From the NCBI RefSeq assembly GCF_000330505.1, contig NW_004443615.1, forward strand, positions 128,666 through 192,665: DNA of 64,000 nt. The letters are read 5' to 3'. The notes beneath the pieces were generated by a model that was given only the letters and a program-made list of their open reading frames with translations, made no database searches and was not told where the DNA came from. Below are positions 32,970 to 44,502 of the stretch, piece after piece. This DNA comes from Entamoeba invadens IP1 (Eukaryota > Evosea > Mastigamoebida > Endamoebidae). A program made the translations under genes and the position numbers. Position 1 is the stretch's first letter, and every line of letters starts with the position of its first letter.

Positions 32970-33133
32970 ATCTTTCTTATTTTTCAATTCTCAAACCCTA
33001 AAAAAACGCTTTTATATTTCTTTGCTTTCATTGCAATATACAACAGTATTAACTATAGTATATAGTTAATTAAAATATATTTAAATTATACAGAGGAGTC
33101 TATCTAATTAGTCTATTCAATTACTTTTATTCG

Positions 33134-34201
33134 TCATTTCTTGAACTCAAAGGCGTCCAAGTACTTCTGAAATGCGTCTTTTTGCCCAATCTCATTCACT
33201 ATGTCAAATATAATATCGTCGCATTTGCCAAGTAATTTCAAGTCGTCTTTGTAATTGAAATCACCGACGTCTTCCATGTTAATTAAAACACGAGGTGTTC
33301 CCAATTCTGGCATTTCTGCAAGTGAAGCAAATGGTTCTACCACGAGGGAAGTCCCAATACAAATGAGTAAGTCGCAGTCTTTGACATATTTAAAACTATC
33401 GAAGAACCTTTTGGGTAAGTTCTCTCCAAAGAAGACGATGTCTGGCTTGATCACGCCGCCGCACTTACATTTCGAGACCTTCCCCAACATGACGTCGTCG
33501 ATGAATTCATCTTTTTGAACCAATTTCTTGCACTTTAAACAGTGACCGGTGTTGTAATGTCCATGTGCAAAGACGGTCTTGTCATCGGGGATATTCGCGA
33601 CGGTCTCCAGACCGTCGATGTTTTGAGTGAAGAGCATCGAGAGGACTTTCAAGTTGTTTAAGAAGCCCACAAAGTGGTGCGTTGGTGTTGGAAAGTACTT
33701 TCCGATACCTGGCATCAATTCCTTCGCAAGTGTATAAAACGGTTGTGGGTTTTCTTCGAAGTAATCGATGTCAAAGACTGCAGTTGGATAGGGCAAATCA
33801 TATTTCTCTAAATTGTCATATAACCCCGTCCCAGGCGTTCTGAAGTCTGGTATACCAGCAGACGTCGACATCCCTGCACCCGCCATTACTACTATTTTCT
33901 TTGGATGTTTAGCTTTCATATACAGTCCAAAGCCTTTAATGTTTCTTGGAATGAATGGTGGAAGGGATGTGGAGTACTTCTGATGCAAACTCAATGGAAA
34001 CTCCTTGGCACACTTTGTGCAATGATACCCAAGTTGATTTGCAAATACAAAGTGGTTGTGTGTAGCGCTACACGATCCACAAAAGCCTTTATTACACGTC
34101 ACACAAACTAAGTCGGCTTTTTCTTTACAATCTGTGCATTTGTTTATAATCGCCTTAGGCCCAATGGGATGCAGATCATGAGGAAAATGTTCACACGCCA
34201 T
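33134..34201 (-). CDS. Sirtuin (Sir2) NAD-dependent deacylase with N-terminal zinc finger
   Basis: The 355-residue protein has a complete Sir2 core: GAGMSTSAGIPDFR (108-121), TQNIDGLE (192-199), the catalytic His213 in FAHGH, four zinc-ligand cysteines (C221, C224, C245, C247), KPDIVFFGE (252-260) and CIGTSLVVEP. These match the SIRT1-3 class, which remove acyl groups from lysines using NAD. Residues 3-64 form a separate Cys/His cluster (CTDCK, CVTCNKGFCGSC, HNH, CTKC) resembling a UBP-type (ubiquitin-binding) or related zinc finger. A similar finger-sirtuin combination is, to my knowledge, present in Dictyostelium sir2A. Substrate could be histones, tubulin or others. Confidence 0.95.
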   Translation of the reverse strand: MACEHFPHDLHPIGPKAIINKCTDCKEKADLVCVTCNKGFCGSCSATHNHFVFANQLGYHCTKCAKEFPLSLHQKYSTSLPPFIPRNIKGFGLYMKAKHPKKIVVMAGAGMSTSAGIPDFRTPGTGLYDNLEKYDLPYPTAVFDIDYFEENPQPFYTLAKELMPGIGKYFPTPTHHFVGFLNNLKVLSMLFTQNIDGLETVANIPDDKTVFAHGHYNTGHCLKCKKLVQKDEFIDDVMLGKVSKCKCGGVIKPDIVFFGENLPKRFFDSFKYVKDCDLLICIGTSLVVEPFASLAEMPELGTPRVLINMEDVGDFNYKDDLKLLGKCDDIIFDIVNEIGQKDAFQKYLDAFEFKK

Positions 34202-34989
34202 ATCGATTGTTCATTTTCAGTTTTGATGTGTTTCATTGACAATAGTGGTTCAAATCTTTTTATTCGAATTATTATTATAGTTTAAATATTAATATTAAAT
34301 TTAATATTTTTAAATATTAATTTGTTGTTTAACAACTGTATTTTTAATGTTAAAACAATGTAACAAGTTTTAATAAATGGAAATAAATACAAAGGAGAAA
34401 TGGAAATACAAAATTTTCCTTTAATTAGAAAGAAGTTGACTCAAGATTGATTTAATAATATAAAACAATTATTAATATAATCACACAATTTCATTGAAAT
34501 TAAAAACTTGATGGTTTATAATGTTATTTGGTTATAAAACATTAACAATATATCAGTGGGGAAAATTATTACTGTCATTGACCACATGTTCATTTGTTTT
34601 TTAAATTGATAATCATTAAATCCAAATTATTATCCATTTTTTAATCATTGGAATCAAACAAATTTTTTAAAATAATTAATTAATTTTTTTTGTGATAAGT
34701 TGTTAAATTAATTTATTAAAGTGTCGGGTTTAATACAACAATAATATGTCAATGATTCGAACGTTTTTGAATACAACAATGTTAAATTCACACCACATCA
34801 TCATATACTTGTGAATAGAAACTTTTTTGTTCAAGTTAATCATGTTATATTGAAAAAGTTGTAAGTGAAATCTGTTTTGTATTTGTGTGTTGTGTTTGAT
34901 AATAAACAACTATTTTAAACTAAAAATATTAAATTAATGAAATGTTTTGTTGTATAAAAAAGAGAATAGAAAAGTAAAATGTGAATGAA
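34202..34989. other. AT-rich intergenic region
   Basis: This is the spacer between the actin gene and the sirtuin gene, both on the minus strand, so it should hold the actin 3' end and the sirtuin promoter. No coding potential is seen. Confidence 0.6.
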
Positions 34990-36123
34990 TTAGAAGCACT
35001 TTCTGTGGACGATGGCTGGGCCAGACTCGTCGTACTCTTCCTTGGTGATCCACATGTTTTGGAAAGTGGACAATGAGGCAAGAATTGAGCCTCCGATCCA
35101 GACAGAGTACTTTCTCTCTGGTGGTGCAATGACCTTGATCTTCATTGTTGGTGGGGCAAGAGCAACCATCTCCTTCTCGAGTCTGTCGTTGATGCCTGGG
35201 TACATAGAGGTTCCACCAGACAAGACGATGTTTCCGTACAAGTCCTTTCTGATATCGACATCGCACTTCATGATTGAGTTGTAAGTTGTCTCGTGGATAC
35301 CTGATGCTTCCATACCAAGGAATGATGGCTGGAAGAGTGCTTCTGGGCATCTGAATCTTTCGTTTCCGATAGTGATGACTTGACCATCTGGAAGTTCGTA
35401 TGATTTCTCGAGTTCTGATGATGAGGCAGCCTTCTGCATCTCTTCGTTGAAGTCAAGAGCAACGTAGCAGAGCTTCTCCTTGATGTCTCTGACAATTTCT
35501 CTTTCAGCAGTTGTGGTGAAAGCATAACCTCTTTCAGTCAAGATCTTCATGAGGTAGTCGGTGAGATCACGACCAGCAAGATCAATTCTGAGAATGGCGT
35601 GTGGGAGTGAGAAACCTTCATAGATTGGGACGCAGTGAGAAACACCGTCACCAGAATCCATGACGATTCCAGTGGTTCTACCAGAGGCATACAATGAAAG
35701 GACAGCTTGAATTCCAACGTACATGGCTGGGACGTTGAAAGTCTCGAACATGATTTGTGTCATCTTTTCTCTGTTAGCCTTTGGGTTCATTGGGGCTTCA
35801 GTCAAGAGGACTGGGTGCTCTTCTGGTGCAATTCTGAGCTCGTTGTAAAAAGTGTGGTGCCAGATCTTCTCCATGTCGTCCCAGTTGTTGACAATACCGT
35901 GCTCAATTGGGTATTTCAAAGTCAAGATACCTCTCTTTGATTGTGCTTCATCTCCAACATAGGTGTCCTTGTTGCCCATACCAGCCATGACTGAGACTTG
36001 TTTTGGTCTGCCAACAATTGATGGGAAGACAGCTCGTGGTGCGTCATCACCAGCAAACCCGGCCTTGCACATACCGGATCCATTGTCTACAACAAGTGCT
36101 TGTACTTCTCCTTCTTCTCCCAT
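34990..36123 (-). CDS. Actin
   Basis: The 377-residue product is nearly canonical actin throughout. Landmarks are the nucleotide-binding [30 protein letters not shown], the DNase-loop region [50 protein letters not shown] and the C-terminal [12 protein letters not shown]. It polymerises into the filaments that drive amoeboid motility and phagocytosis. The frame extends upstream only through a TTG codon, so the ATG at 36123 ([12 protein letters not shown]) is the start. There are no introns, as is usual for Entamoeba actins. Higher G+C than the neighbours suggests strong expression and codon bias. Confidence 0.99.
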   Translation of the reverse strand: MGEEGEVQALVVDNGSGMCKAGFAGDDAPRAVFPSIVGRPKQVSVMAGMGNKDTYVGDEAQSKRGILTLKYPIEHGIVNNWDDMEKIWHHTFYNELRIAPEEHPVLLTEAPMNPKANREKMTQIMFETFNVPAMYVGIQAVLSLYASGRTTGIVMDSGDGVSHCVPIYEGFSLPHAILRIDLAGRDLTDYLMKILTERGYAFTTTAEREIVRDIKEKLCYVALDFNEEMQKAASSSELEKSYELPDGQVITIGNERFRCPEALFQPSFLGMEASGIHETTYNSIMKCDVDIRKDLYGNIVLSGGTSMYPGINDRLEKEMVALAPPTMKIKVIAPPERKYSVWIGGSILASLSTFQNMWITKEEYDESGPAIVHRKCF

Positions 36124-36438
36124 TTGAATGTCTTCTTCTTTCAAGTTTGTAGCTTATATATTGTTTGGTTAAAGTTTGGTGTTAGAGTTATCGTTAGTCA
36201 GTTCTTTCAGTTCGCCGAATAGTTTTGATGTTTTTGTATTGGTTTTTTTTAATAGTTTCCATATTATTAGAAATAGATATTATAAAAAACATCCCATAAT
36301 ACATGAAATGTTATTTGATGGTGTTACTACACGCGTATTTAAAAAATGTTATTCAAGAAATTCAACAAACAAAAAAAATCAATAAAAAAATATAACCACT
36401 TTCAACATTGTTTTAGTTGAAAGTATTTAGAGTCTCCC
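36124..36438. other. Actin upstream region
   Basis: This short region contains the putative actin promoter on the minus strand. A GTATTTAAAA-like sequence at about 36332 resembles the Entamoeba TATA element (GTATTTAAA), but on the plus strand. Nothing decisive is seen. Confidence 0.4.
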
Positions 36439-37233
36439 TTAATATTGGGTTGATAAGGAGACATATATAGGATTTAACTCCACAGTGTATAATACAGCTG
36501 TGGGACACTGAAACACGCTTGTCAGTTGAGCATTGGGAAATTGGTTATTCCCCATTGCCATATAAAAACAAGGTGTGTCCATACTAAGTGAATTGGTTTG
36601 AACCGATGTATCGGTTTGTTTTTCATCTATACCAGAAGACTGTGTTTCTTGTGTATTAGAAACGCTAGAACTCTGTTGATAATCATAAAGGTTTTCGGGT
36701 TCAGTTATCAGTGTGTTGTAGAGTTGGCATATAGAAAGGTTATAAGGATCTAAAGTGGCCAAGTTTTGCCTTCTCGCGTAGTGTGTCTTAGGAAGTGCTC
36801 TGATAATGCCAATCACACCAACCCCAAATTCTTTGAACCCCTTCTCAGAAAATGGGCCCATCCGTGCATACTTCACTTGTCCTATTTGTTTCTTGCTTGA
36901 GTGTGTTTTTCGTGCTTCAGAGCCCAATTCAAAAGTTTCAGCCAGCCATCCTGCAATAAAATTATATATTTGGGCGTCTTCATTCTTCTTGGTCTTTCTG
37001 TCCGCATCAACAATCCTTGCAAACGACGGAAACAACGAAGAAGATGTTATTGTGAAGTGGTCAAAGTTGATGAAACTTTTGTTGTTTAAAACAGGACACT
37101 TGATTCCAAAGGATGCACCATAACAATTGGCAAGACCAATAAGTGCTGCATTACTTATATACTCACGCTGGGTGCTTTCTCTTTTAGAAATGGTGTTTTT
37201 CTTTAAAGACGAGCTTGACTGGGACAATTCCAT
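36439..37233 (-). CDS. Uncharacterised protein, 264 aa
   Basis: I do not recognise this protein. The ATG at 37233 is used in preference to a GTG at 37242. An N-terminal Ser/Lys-rich stretch leads into a globular region (about 25-160) containing ISNAALIGLANCYG and KKQIGQVKYARMGPFSEKGFKEFG. A Ser/Gln/Thr-rich linker then leads to a final segment rich in aromatic and hydrophobic residues. The order of blocks (short basic N-terminus, globular first half, low-complexity second half) recalls the protein at 5921-7042, with a few aligned positions such as IALLN/IGLAN and AIG..../QIG.... The similarity is too weak to claim homology. Confidence 0.75.
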   Translation of the reverse strand: MELSQSSSSLKKNTISKRESTQREYISNAALIGLANCYGASFGIKCPVLNNKSFINFDHFTITSSSLFPSFARIVDADRKTKKNEDAQIYNFIAGWLAETFELGSEARKTHSSKKQIGQVKYARMGPFSEKGFKEFGVGVIGIIRALPKTHYARRQNLATLDPYNLSICQLYNTLITEPENLYDYQQSSSVSNTQETQSSGIDEKQTDTSVQTNSLSMDTPCFYMAMGNNQFPNAQLTSVFQCPTAVLYTVELNPIYVSLSTQY

Positions 37234-38211
37234 CTGTGTCACTTTTTTAATGAGTTTACAGTAATTTTAGTAACTTTTTATTCCAAAATTTCAACTTTAA
37301 ATTTTTCACTTTATTATAATTATTATAAAAAAACTATACATATAATTCTTTAACGCTTTTCGATTGTTGAGGAATTATTAAAATAATTTAGAATAATGTT
37401 TTAAGACTGAAGCCAGTCCCAAAAAGTTTTTTTCGTCAATTTTAAATAAAAATGTCCCAACTTACGGGAAGAGATAAGTCCAAAAAATATTAAAATATAA
37501 CTATTCATAAACTAAATAACCAATAACACAACCAATAACATAAATAAGGTTTAGACCGTTTCACCAATCATTTTCAAACATTTCAAAATTAATAAATACA
37601 GTTGATTTGGTAATATTTTTGAACAAAATAACGGGGAAATGTTGCTAACAAACGAAGTGGAAAATTTATAACATTTTTCAAAAATAATCACTTAAAAACT
37701 GACTGTATGAAACTACACGATTCTCTTTCCTTAACGTTCACGACGCATTTTTTTCTTTAATTTTCATTTAGTAATTATTCAGTTACAGTCGTTTGATTCA
37801 TTGTTGTATTCGGTTGTTTAGTGCGTGTTCGTTTATACGTTATACATGTCTACATAATTTTTGTTTACGTCGCGTAGCAAATAAATAGTTTTATTAGTTG
37901 ATGTAAAAAGCGTTGCTTCTTTGTTTTTAAACTGAATTGTTGACAATCAATTTTATTATTTTTTTGGTTTTTGTAGCTGTGTGATACATTTAAAATTTAT
38001 GTGGTTTATTTAAACCATTGCATGTAGTTTTTGAGTTGTGAATAAGAAAAAAAAATCAACCAATCAATATCAATTTATATGGTTTTAAGACTGAACTTAT
38101 AAAAAACTCTGAAATAACTCAAAACACAATTTTAATAGTTATTTTAATTATTTATTTATACTATATAACAAGTCATTGCAATTGTTGAACCCCAAACGAA
38201 TTAAAATTCAA
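37234..38211. other. AT-rich intergenic region
   Basis: Nearly a kilobase between two minus-strand genes. A patch around 37690-37890 is less AT-rich, but no frame in it is open for a useful length. No feature is supported. Confidence 0.55.
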
Positions 38212-39198
38212 TCAATAGTTCGGTCTGAAGTGTCCGTTCTTCTTCATCCTGACGTATGTTTTCTTTTTCCTCTTCATTGCGATTTCCTTTTCTTTATCCG
38301 TTCTTGGCTTCTTCTCTTCATTTTCCTTTTCTGCCTTTGATATGAGTTGTTGGATCTTTCTTGTTCTCTTAAACTTGTCATCTCCTATTTTCGAGAAACT
38401 GACGACCTCCTTGACAAACGCATTCTTGGCGTATTCAGCAAGACCAATTGGTTTGTACAAGTCTGTTTGCAGACGATCTTTGACTTCGACAAATGATTTG
38501 TGAATCGACTCGACGATACCTTCCTTCAAGTATATGACCATGACATCCGCCAACAGCTTTTTTGCGTCTTCGTTGGGTTGTTTTGCTTCTTCGATATAAA
38601 TGACATCGTTTAAGTAATCGTAATAGAAGTCTGCAATTTTAACAGAGATGTTAATAGACTGTGGGAGTTGATTCAGTGGCAAGAACTCGTTAAATAAGAA
38701 CTCGTTCCATTTCTGAATTTGGTCCAAGTCCCATCCACAATTCGCAATATACAACAAATACTTCTGAATTAATTGACACAACAAGCGCTCATACTTCTTA
38801 ATACGAACATAGTCTATTGTATCCCAATAATGTTCTAATGTGACCATCCCAGCTTTCACATAGTCCAACACATGTGCTGGCTTAAAGTTCACTGTTGTCA
38901 TGAAAAGGGTTAATTCGTTTCGAACGGTTTGTTGATAAGGTCTTCCGTCACTATGCCAATACCCTAATAATAAGTCCAGACATGTTTTCTTCTTCTAAAT
39001 ATATTATAATATGTATTTTATATAACGGAATGACAAACAGAAATAAAGTCCAATCCACACTTCTAAAAGTTGTTCATACGTTGTCTCGTCTTTCAAAATA
39101 AAGGCCTTTGTTTCCACCCATGCGGCGTCGCGGACGGCGGTGTCCTCGTTTGATAGTCTCTGGCTTAGAATCTCGCCTAGTGTGTGTTTAGCTTCCAT
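38212..39198 (-). CDS. RRP1/Nop52-family ribosome biogenesis protein
   Basis: Exon 1 is 39198-39039 and exon 2 is 38963-38212; the 75-bp phase 1 intron runs GTTTGT...TAG and the protein has 303 residues. The N-terminus matches the Nop52 family: ILSQRLSNEDTAVRDAAW, then LLEVWIGLYF joined by splicing to WYWHSDGRP, where other RRP1 proteins have LWKGLFYCMWMSDKP. A conserved helical region follows (FMTTVNFKPAHVLDYVKAG, YVRIKKYERLLCQLI). The C-terminus is a Lys/Arg-rich tail typical of nucleolar proteins. RRP1 is needed for 27S pre-rRNA processing and 60S assembly. The junction rebuilds the conserved Trp-rich motif, which makes the intron assignment reliable. Confidence 0.9.
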
Positions 39199-39569
39199 GA
39201 AAAGTAGTTTAGGGTTTTACAAGAAGACCTTCAACGTGATTCTCTCAGACCACATTCCATTAATACTCATCATTATACGCAATTCTTTCATTTGTTACTA
39301 ACATTAAACAATTATAGTATATTAATAATATAATTATAACTTACCATTAGCATTTATATTAATAGTTTATTTAATAAGAAAAATGCCATATAAAGAGCAC
39401 TTTTTACAGACAACGACATTATTTGTAACTGTTTTTTTGAATATAAAATAGAGTAAGACGTCAAGGAGAGCAAACTGTATAATTTTTAATTGTATTATAT
39501 TACTATAAATACTATTTGAGTCAGTCTCTTTTCTTTTTGAGAAAAATGGATGTATAACTTAAATACCAC
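39199..39569. other. Divergent promoter region
   Basis: This spacer lies between the divergently transcribed RRP1 and importin-like genes and should hold both promoters. It is AT-rich and no specific element is identified. Confidence 0.55.
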
Positions 39570-41111
39570 ATGAGTAATAACAGAGGAGAGCAACCGACAT
39601 TAAAAAAGAGATGTGAAATGAGTGCGGAGGTTCTTGCAGTGCTCCGATCAAAAAGACGGGAAGACGCACTGAATGCGGTTCGCCTTGAATCGATCAATTT
39701 GATGTCTTGCAATGAAGAAGAGTTGCCATCTATCGAGACGATGATAGAAACGACTCAAAAAGCAATTCATGGGGATATCTCCAGTTTAAAACTTCTCCAG
39801 ACGTTCTTTTCGTCGAAGTGCTTTGTCTACAACAACTTAATAATGAAGTACCAATGGTGTGCCACACTTTTAAATTCGCCGTTTAACTCCAACAATGAAT
39901 ACGCCCACTATGTGGTACTCTTTCTAGCTTCGTACACACAGTCCAACCACCACGAATATTCAAAAGACCTTGTTACTGCCAAAATAGGAGATTATTTCTC
40001 CTTTTATTTCAGTAAAGGTGGTGAAATAGCACGGGCATTGCTGTGGTGTGTCTCTAATGTCAGCAGTGAAGGGACTCTTCTCGCAGAATATTTTCTGAAT
40101 GCGGGGATAGTCCATTACGCGCTTGAATATTACAAAACAAATCCCGTGAATAACCAGACGATTGTGTGTTGGCTCTTCTCAAACATATTCATCACACGTG
40201 TACTGTACAACTTAGAGATCATACGAGAGATCTTTATGTTCCTTGTCTCTTCACTGAACTCGACGAATGTGGAGACTGTCAAATATTCTCTCTGGGGAAT
40301 TAGTTATCTAGCAGAAACAACAAGTTACGAAGAGTTGGTTTTATCAAAGGAGTTAATAAATAAAGTGATTGAGCTTGTCCAAAGCAAATACGAAATTATT
40401 GTTCTCCCTGCAATGAAATTCATTGGAGCGCTTTCGACCAAAAGTGATCGCGTAAGCTTTATATTGATCAACTGTGGGATATACGAAGTGTTACAAAAGG
40501 TGATCATAACCAACTTACAGAATGAGCGAATACAACAAGTGGTGTATTGGTCCATTTCAAACATGATTGGAACGTCTGATGTGTCACTAGCATATCCACT
40601 CTTCACTAACACTCAAATACCACAAATGATTTATGAAACAATGAAATCAGTCGACAACCCACCCGCTTTAGAAAAGGAGTTACAATACCTATTGGTCAAT
40701 TTGGTCTTCAACAAAGACGATTTGTATCTTCAATTGGTCATCAGTAAAATACCCGGAATCGGCCAGTTACTCGTCGAAACGTTATCAAAAGACCCGCGAC
40801 AAACTCTCGTCAATATGTTAGTCATCGGCATATACAACATATTAATGTTTTACATCAATCAAAACGTCATGCCTTCCGATGTTATAGACATGACAAGTTT
40901 AGTAACCGCCCTTCACAAATACGAACATGTTTGTTATTATAATTATTATAATTATTCTATTATTATTATTATTTTAATTATTATTACTAAGATCATTAAT
41001 TACTGATTCTTCAATACAATTGACGGGCAGGAGACTTTCCTCTCGGAGCGTGTACGACTGTTTATACGAATGATTTTAGACTCAATTGAAGAGTCGAGTG
41101 TCATTGAGTGA
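39570..41111 (+). CDS. Importin-alpha-like armadillo-repeat protein
   Basis: Exon 1 is 39570-40928 and exon 2 is 41031-41111, joined across a 102-bp phase 0 GTTTGT...CAG intron; the product has 479 residues. The N-terminus (LKKRCEMSAEVLAVLRSKRREDALNAVR) resembles a short importin-beta-binding segment with two basic clusters. The rest is about ten armadillo-type repeats, several with the WxxxN pattern that binds nuclear localisation signals (ALLWCVSNVS, IVCWLFSNIF, KYSLWGISYL, VVYWSISNMI). Length is close to that of standard importin alpha (about 520). The protein is divergent, and some repeats lack the usual Trp/Asn, so it could be a specialised import adaptor or another ARM protein. The last exon of 26 residues would be missed without splicing. 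Confidence 0.8.
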
Positions 41112-41186
41112 TTTTTTAGTCGTTACAAATTCGAACAAAAACACTCGAAAGAGTTAATAACAGAGTACATCGCGTAATGCTTCACG

Positions 41187-43769
41187 TCACTGCGACATCT
41201 TTTCAAAGAATGCAAGTCTGTCCTTGATTCCCGTTCTTTTTGGTAAAGGAGTGGGTTCCTTTGTTTGTTCCATTGGCTTTCTTGGTGATTCAATTTGACT
41301 GATTCGTTGGAAAGTCTTTGGTAATGTCTTTTGTGTTGCCATGAGCTTATCTTTACTTTGCGCTGTTTCTTTACTGTCACTTGGGCTTTTCTGGTGTGTT
41401 TTCGCTGCTTTGTGGTGGTGTTTAGCACTATCGTCCGTCTTCTTATTCTCTTCGACATTGAGTTGAAGTTCTTTTTTGTGCGTTTCATTCTCTTGAGGAC
41501 TCTCAAGTTCAATTTGTGGAACAGCAATTTTATCGTTAGAATCACGAGTTAAATTTGAAACCGAACTTCTCGTTGAAGTCATTTCTGTTGCAATTGATGT
41601 GACAGTTTCTGCGTGTTGTTCCAACTGTCTTTCAGAGAGTTTGTCGACGGTGACATGGAGATTCGTATTTTCCCGTCTCAGCTCAGCAATTTCATTCTCC
41701 AACATGTTCATCTGAGTTTCACGTTCTTTTCTTTCTTGATTCTCAACGTCTTCTTTCTCTTCAATTTCGACTTCTCGGCGTTTCTTCTGGTCTTCCATAT
41801 TCCGAATTACCTCGCGCTGTTTCTCATTTTCATTTTGAAGTGTTTGAACTTCTTTTGTGTATTCTTCATTCAACTTTTGAGCATTTGAGAGCAGTACATT
41901 CAATTCCTCAATTTTAGCAATCAACTCTTTGTTCTCTCTTTCAACATTACTCGACTCACCCTCACATTGTTCATTCCTTTCCAGTGTATCCATTGAATCA
42001 ACTCCTTCTTTCTTTGCGTGTTGTAATTCACTGTTTTCCTTTTCAAGTTCTTCATAGTGTTCTTGAAGCTTCTCTAATTGGACTTTCAATTCGGTCTCAT
42101 TCGACAATATCGCTTCGCTCCCTTCTCTCATCTTGAGGAGTTCCTGTTCCTTCTCATCAACACTTTTCATCAATTCACCAATTTTTTGATTCAGTCCCTC
42201 ACTCATCTTTTTAAGTGCATTATTCTCTTCAAGCAAAACATTTGGATTCACTTCAGTGCTTTCATAATTCTCTTTGTTATTCACCAATTCACCAATTCGC
42301 AATTTCAGTCGTCGATTCTCCTCATCTAACATGTTCAATTCGTTTGTTAACACTTCAAGTGCTTTTGTCCGTTCATTTTCAAGTTGTTCCTTTTCGACTC
42401 GTGGATCGTCCACACCCTCTCCTTCATTCTCCGAGTTCTCGCTTGTAAATCCCGACCCACTCGAGAGTCTCTCCTCCTTCATTTTGTTCACAGACTCCTC
42501 CAATATTTTGATCCTCCCACTCATCTCGTTCTTACTCTTCTCAAGCAGTGTGTTCGAGTTCTTGAGCTCGTTTATTTCGTTCTTAAAAATTTCGTTCTCC
42601 TTTCCAACGTTTTCGTTGTGTTTCATTTTGTCCAGTAGTTCAGTGATTTGTTCACTTAATCTCATATTCGACTTCTTTGTTTCGTTCATTTCGACGAGCA
42701 CACAGTCTTTCGTTGTCTGCAACGTTTTCTCAAGCTCTGAGTAACGACTTTTCAATTCAGTGTTTTCCATTCGCAAGCGTTTGTTCTCTTCCACCATTTC
42801 CATTTCATTCTGGTGGTCATTAGAGGCGCTCATTCGTGTGACTTCCGTCAATCGATTTTGCAGCTTCAATATTTCGTTCGTCTTATCTAAGCACTCCTGC
42901 ACTTTCAAGTCTAATTGACTCTTCGTTTGATTGAGCAGTTCGTCCTTTTCTACAATCGACTTTTCGGATCTCCGAAGTTTCTCGTCTAAGTTGTTGTTCT
43001 CTGAGCTGTACGAGTCTAACTCATCTGTTAACTTCGTCACCAAATCTTCCAATTCGGGATTTGGATTTAATTTGTCTTTTAATGAATTGACCTCGTTTTG
43101 TAACTCCGTGATATAGTCGACCTTCGACTCGAGTTCCTGAACTAATTTATTAGCCTTTTCATTGAGCATTTCAGACGTTTCTGCTTTCTCATGGATTTCA
43201 CTTTGAAGTGCTTGAAGTGCCTTCTCTAGTTTGGTATTATTATCAAGTAACACACCCTTTTCTTCCTCAAGTTTCATGATGTCCTTAGTTTGAGTGACAC
43301 TCTCTGCTTTCAGTTGTTCAACTTCAGAAAGAAGGTATTGCATCTCTTCAGTGTCGTTGTCGTCCTTCATACACTCCTTCATCTTGTCGTCAAGTATTTT
43401 ATTTTGTTGTTTTGAGAATTGGAATTTCTCTTTGTTGCGTTTGAGGATGTCGAGAGAAGTGTTATTACATTCATATAAAGTGTCGATTAATAGTGCAAAT
43501 TCAGAAGGAAACAAAGTCTTCTCATATTTTGAGACAAATTTGATGATATTGTTTTCAAGTGTTGTTTCGTCCGTCTCTTGTAACTCTTCTTTTGTGACAG
43601 ATATAACATCATCAGAAATCGAATACTTTTGTTGGATCAGACAAATCATCTCTTCATTGGAAGATTCTCTTAAGCAATATAACTCTCCTGATTGTTTCGA
43701 AGACACATTAATAAGTTCAAGAATGATATTGAAAAGTGCTACATTTTGTTGACGAAGTTCCTTTTCCAT
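41187..43769 (-). CDS. Long coiled-coil protein
   Basis: The 860-residue product has a small globular N-terminus (about 1-130). About 600 residues of almost continuous heptad-patterned sequence rich in Glu, Leu, Lys and Asn follow (for example LENEIAELRRENTNLHVTVDKL), then a basic low-complexity C-terminus with Pro/Ser/Thr (HHKAAKTHQKSPSDSKE). This is the layout of a golgin, a centrosomal or cytoskeletal tether. No signature motif such as a GRIP domain is visible at the C-terminus, so the location is open. Its 3' end is only 75 bp from that of the importin-like gene, and the two converge. Confidence 0.88.
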   Translation of the reverse strand: MEKELRQQNVALFNIILELINVSSKQSGELYCLRESSNEEMICLIQQKYSISDDVISVTKEELQETDETTLENNIIKFVSKYEKTLFPSEFALLIDTLYECNNTSLDILKRNKEKFQFSKQQNKILDDKMKECMKDDNDTEEMQYLLSEVEQLKAESVTQTKDIMKLEEEKGVLLDNNTKLEKALQALQSEIHEKAETSEMLNEKANKLVQELESKVDYITELQNEVNSLKDKLNPNPELEDLVTKLTDELDSYSSENNNLDEKLRRSEKSIVEKDELLNQTKSQLDLKVQECLDKTNEILKLQNRLTEVTRMSASNDHQNEMEMVEENKRLRMENTELKSRYSELEKTLQTTKDCVLVEMNETKKSNMRLSEQITELLDKMKHNENVGKENEIFKNEINELKNSNTLLEKSKNEMSGRIKILEESVNKMKEERLSSGSGFTSENSENEGEGVDDPRVEKEQLENERTKALEVLTNELNMLDEENRRLKLRIGELVNNKENYESTEVNPNVLLEENNALKKMSEGLNQKIGELMKSVDEKEQELLKMREGSEAILSNETELKVQLEKLQEHYEELEKENSELQHAKKEGVDSMDTLERNEQCEGESSNVERENKELIAKIEELNVLLSNAQKLNEEYTKEVQTLQNENEKQREVIRNMEDQKKRREVEIEEKEDVENQERKERETQMNMLENEIAELRRENTNLHVTVDKLSERQLEQHAETVTSIATEMTSTRSSVSNLTRDSNDKIAVPQIELESPQENETHKKELQLNVEENKKTDDSAKHHHKAAKTHQKSPSDSKETAQSKDKLMATQKTLPKTFQRISQIESPRKPMEQTKEPTPLPKRTGIKDRLAFFEKMSQ

Positions 43770-44502
43770 TTCACTTTTTTAGTGTAAAAGTGGGGATTTT
43801 TTTAAAGTTTTTATTTTTTGAATAATCTTTTTTTTTCTGGCTTTCTATCAAATTCTCTGTTTTCAAAAAGATTTAGCGGATCATATCCATTATTTTTGAG
43901 AAATTTATTTGTTGATATAAAACCATTTTAGTCGTTAAATATAAATTTAATTTATTTATTTTATAATAAATATGAATTATAAATGTTTAATAGTATAAAA
44001 AGTATTGAATTACTTACCGATTACTTTTTTTTGAGTAAACAAAAAAAATATGTGAAATTTTTAATTATTATATTATTAAATTATTGAACTAATAATTTAT
44101 AGTTAACTAATATCAACTATTACTATATTATCAATTCATCATTAAGAAAACTACAAAAACAATCATTTGAAATTTTAAATAATTTTTCAAAATTTATCAA
44201 AAATTATTCAATAATGATTTTTATGTACTGATATAAAAATATTATATTTTATAATTCATACTATGAACTTTTATAATGAAATCAAAAGTATAATTTTATT
44301 ATAATTATAAATTATATATGCTAATAATTATATTATAATAAAACAATTAAATTAATTAATCAACTTTGTTTTTTTCAATAAGCTTTATTGAAAAAATTAT
44401 CAAAACGAAAAAAAAAGTTTATAATTCCTCAATTTCTCAACTTTTTTATTTACTATTTTATAGTAATTTTATAATTATGAATTAACAACTTTTAAATTTC
44501 AT
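43770..44502. other. Divergent AT-rich promoter region
   Basis: The spacer lies between the divergent coiled-coil and helical-protein genes. The sequence is extremely AT-rich and no gene or clear motif is seen. Confidence 0.6.

Noticed and set aside
42274..42744. Ser/Phe-rich ORF of 156 codons opposite the coiled-coil gene
   Set aside because: It is the antisense translation of Glu/Lys-rich codons and has no independent support.
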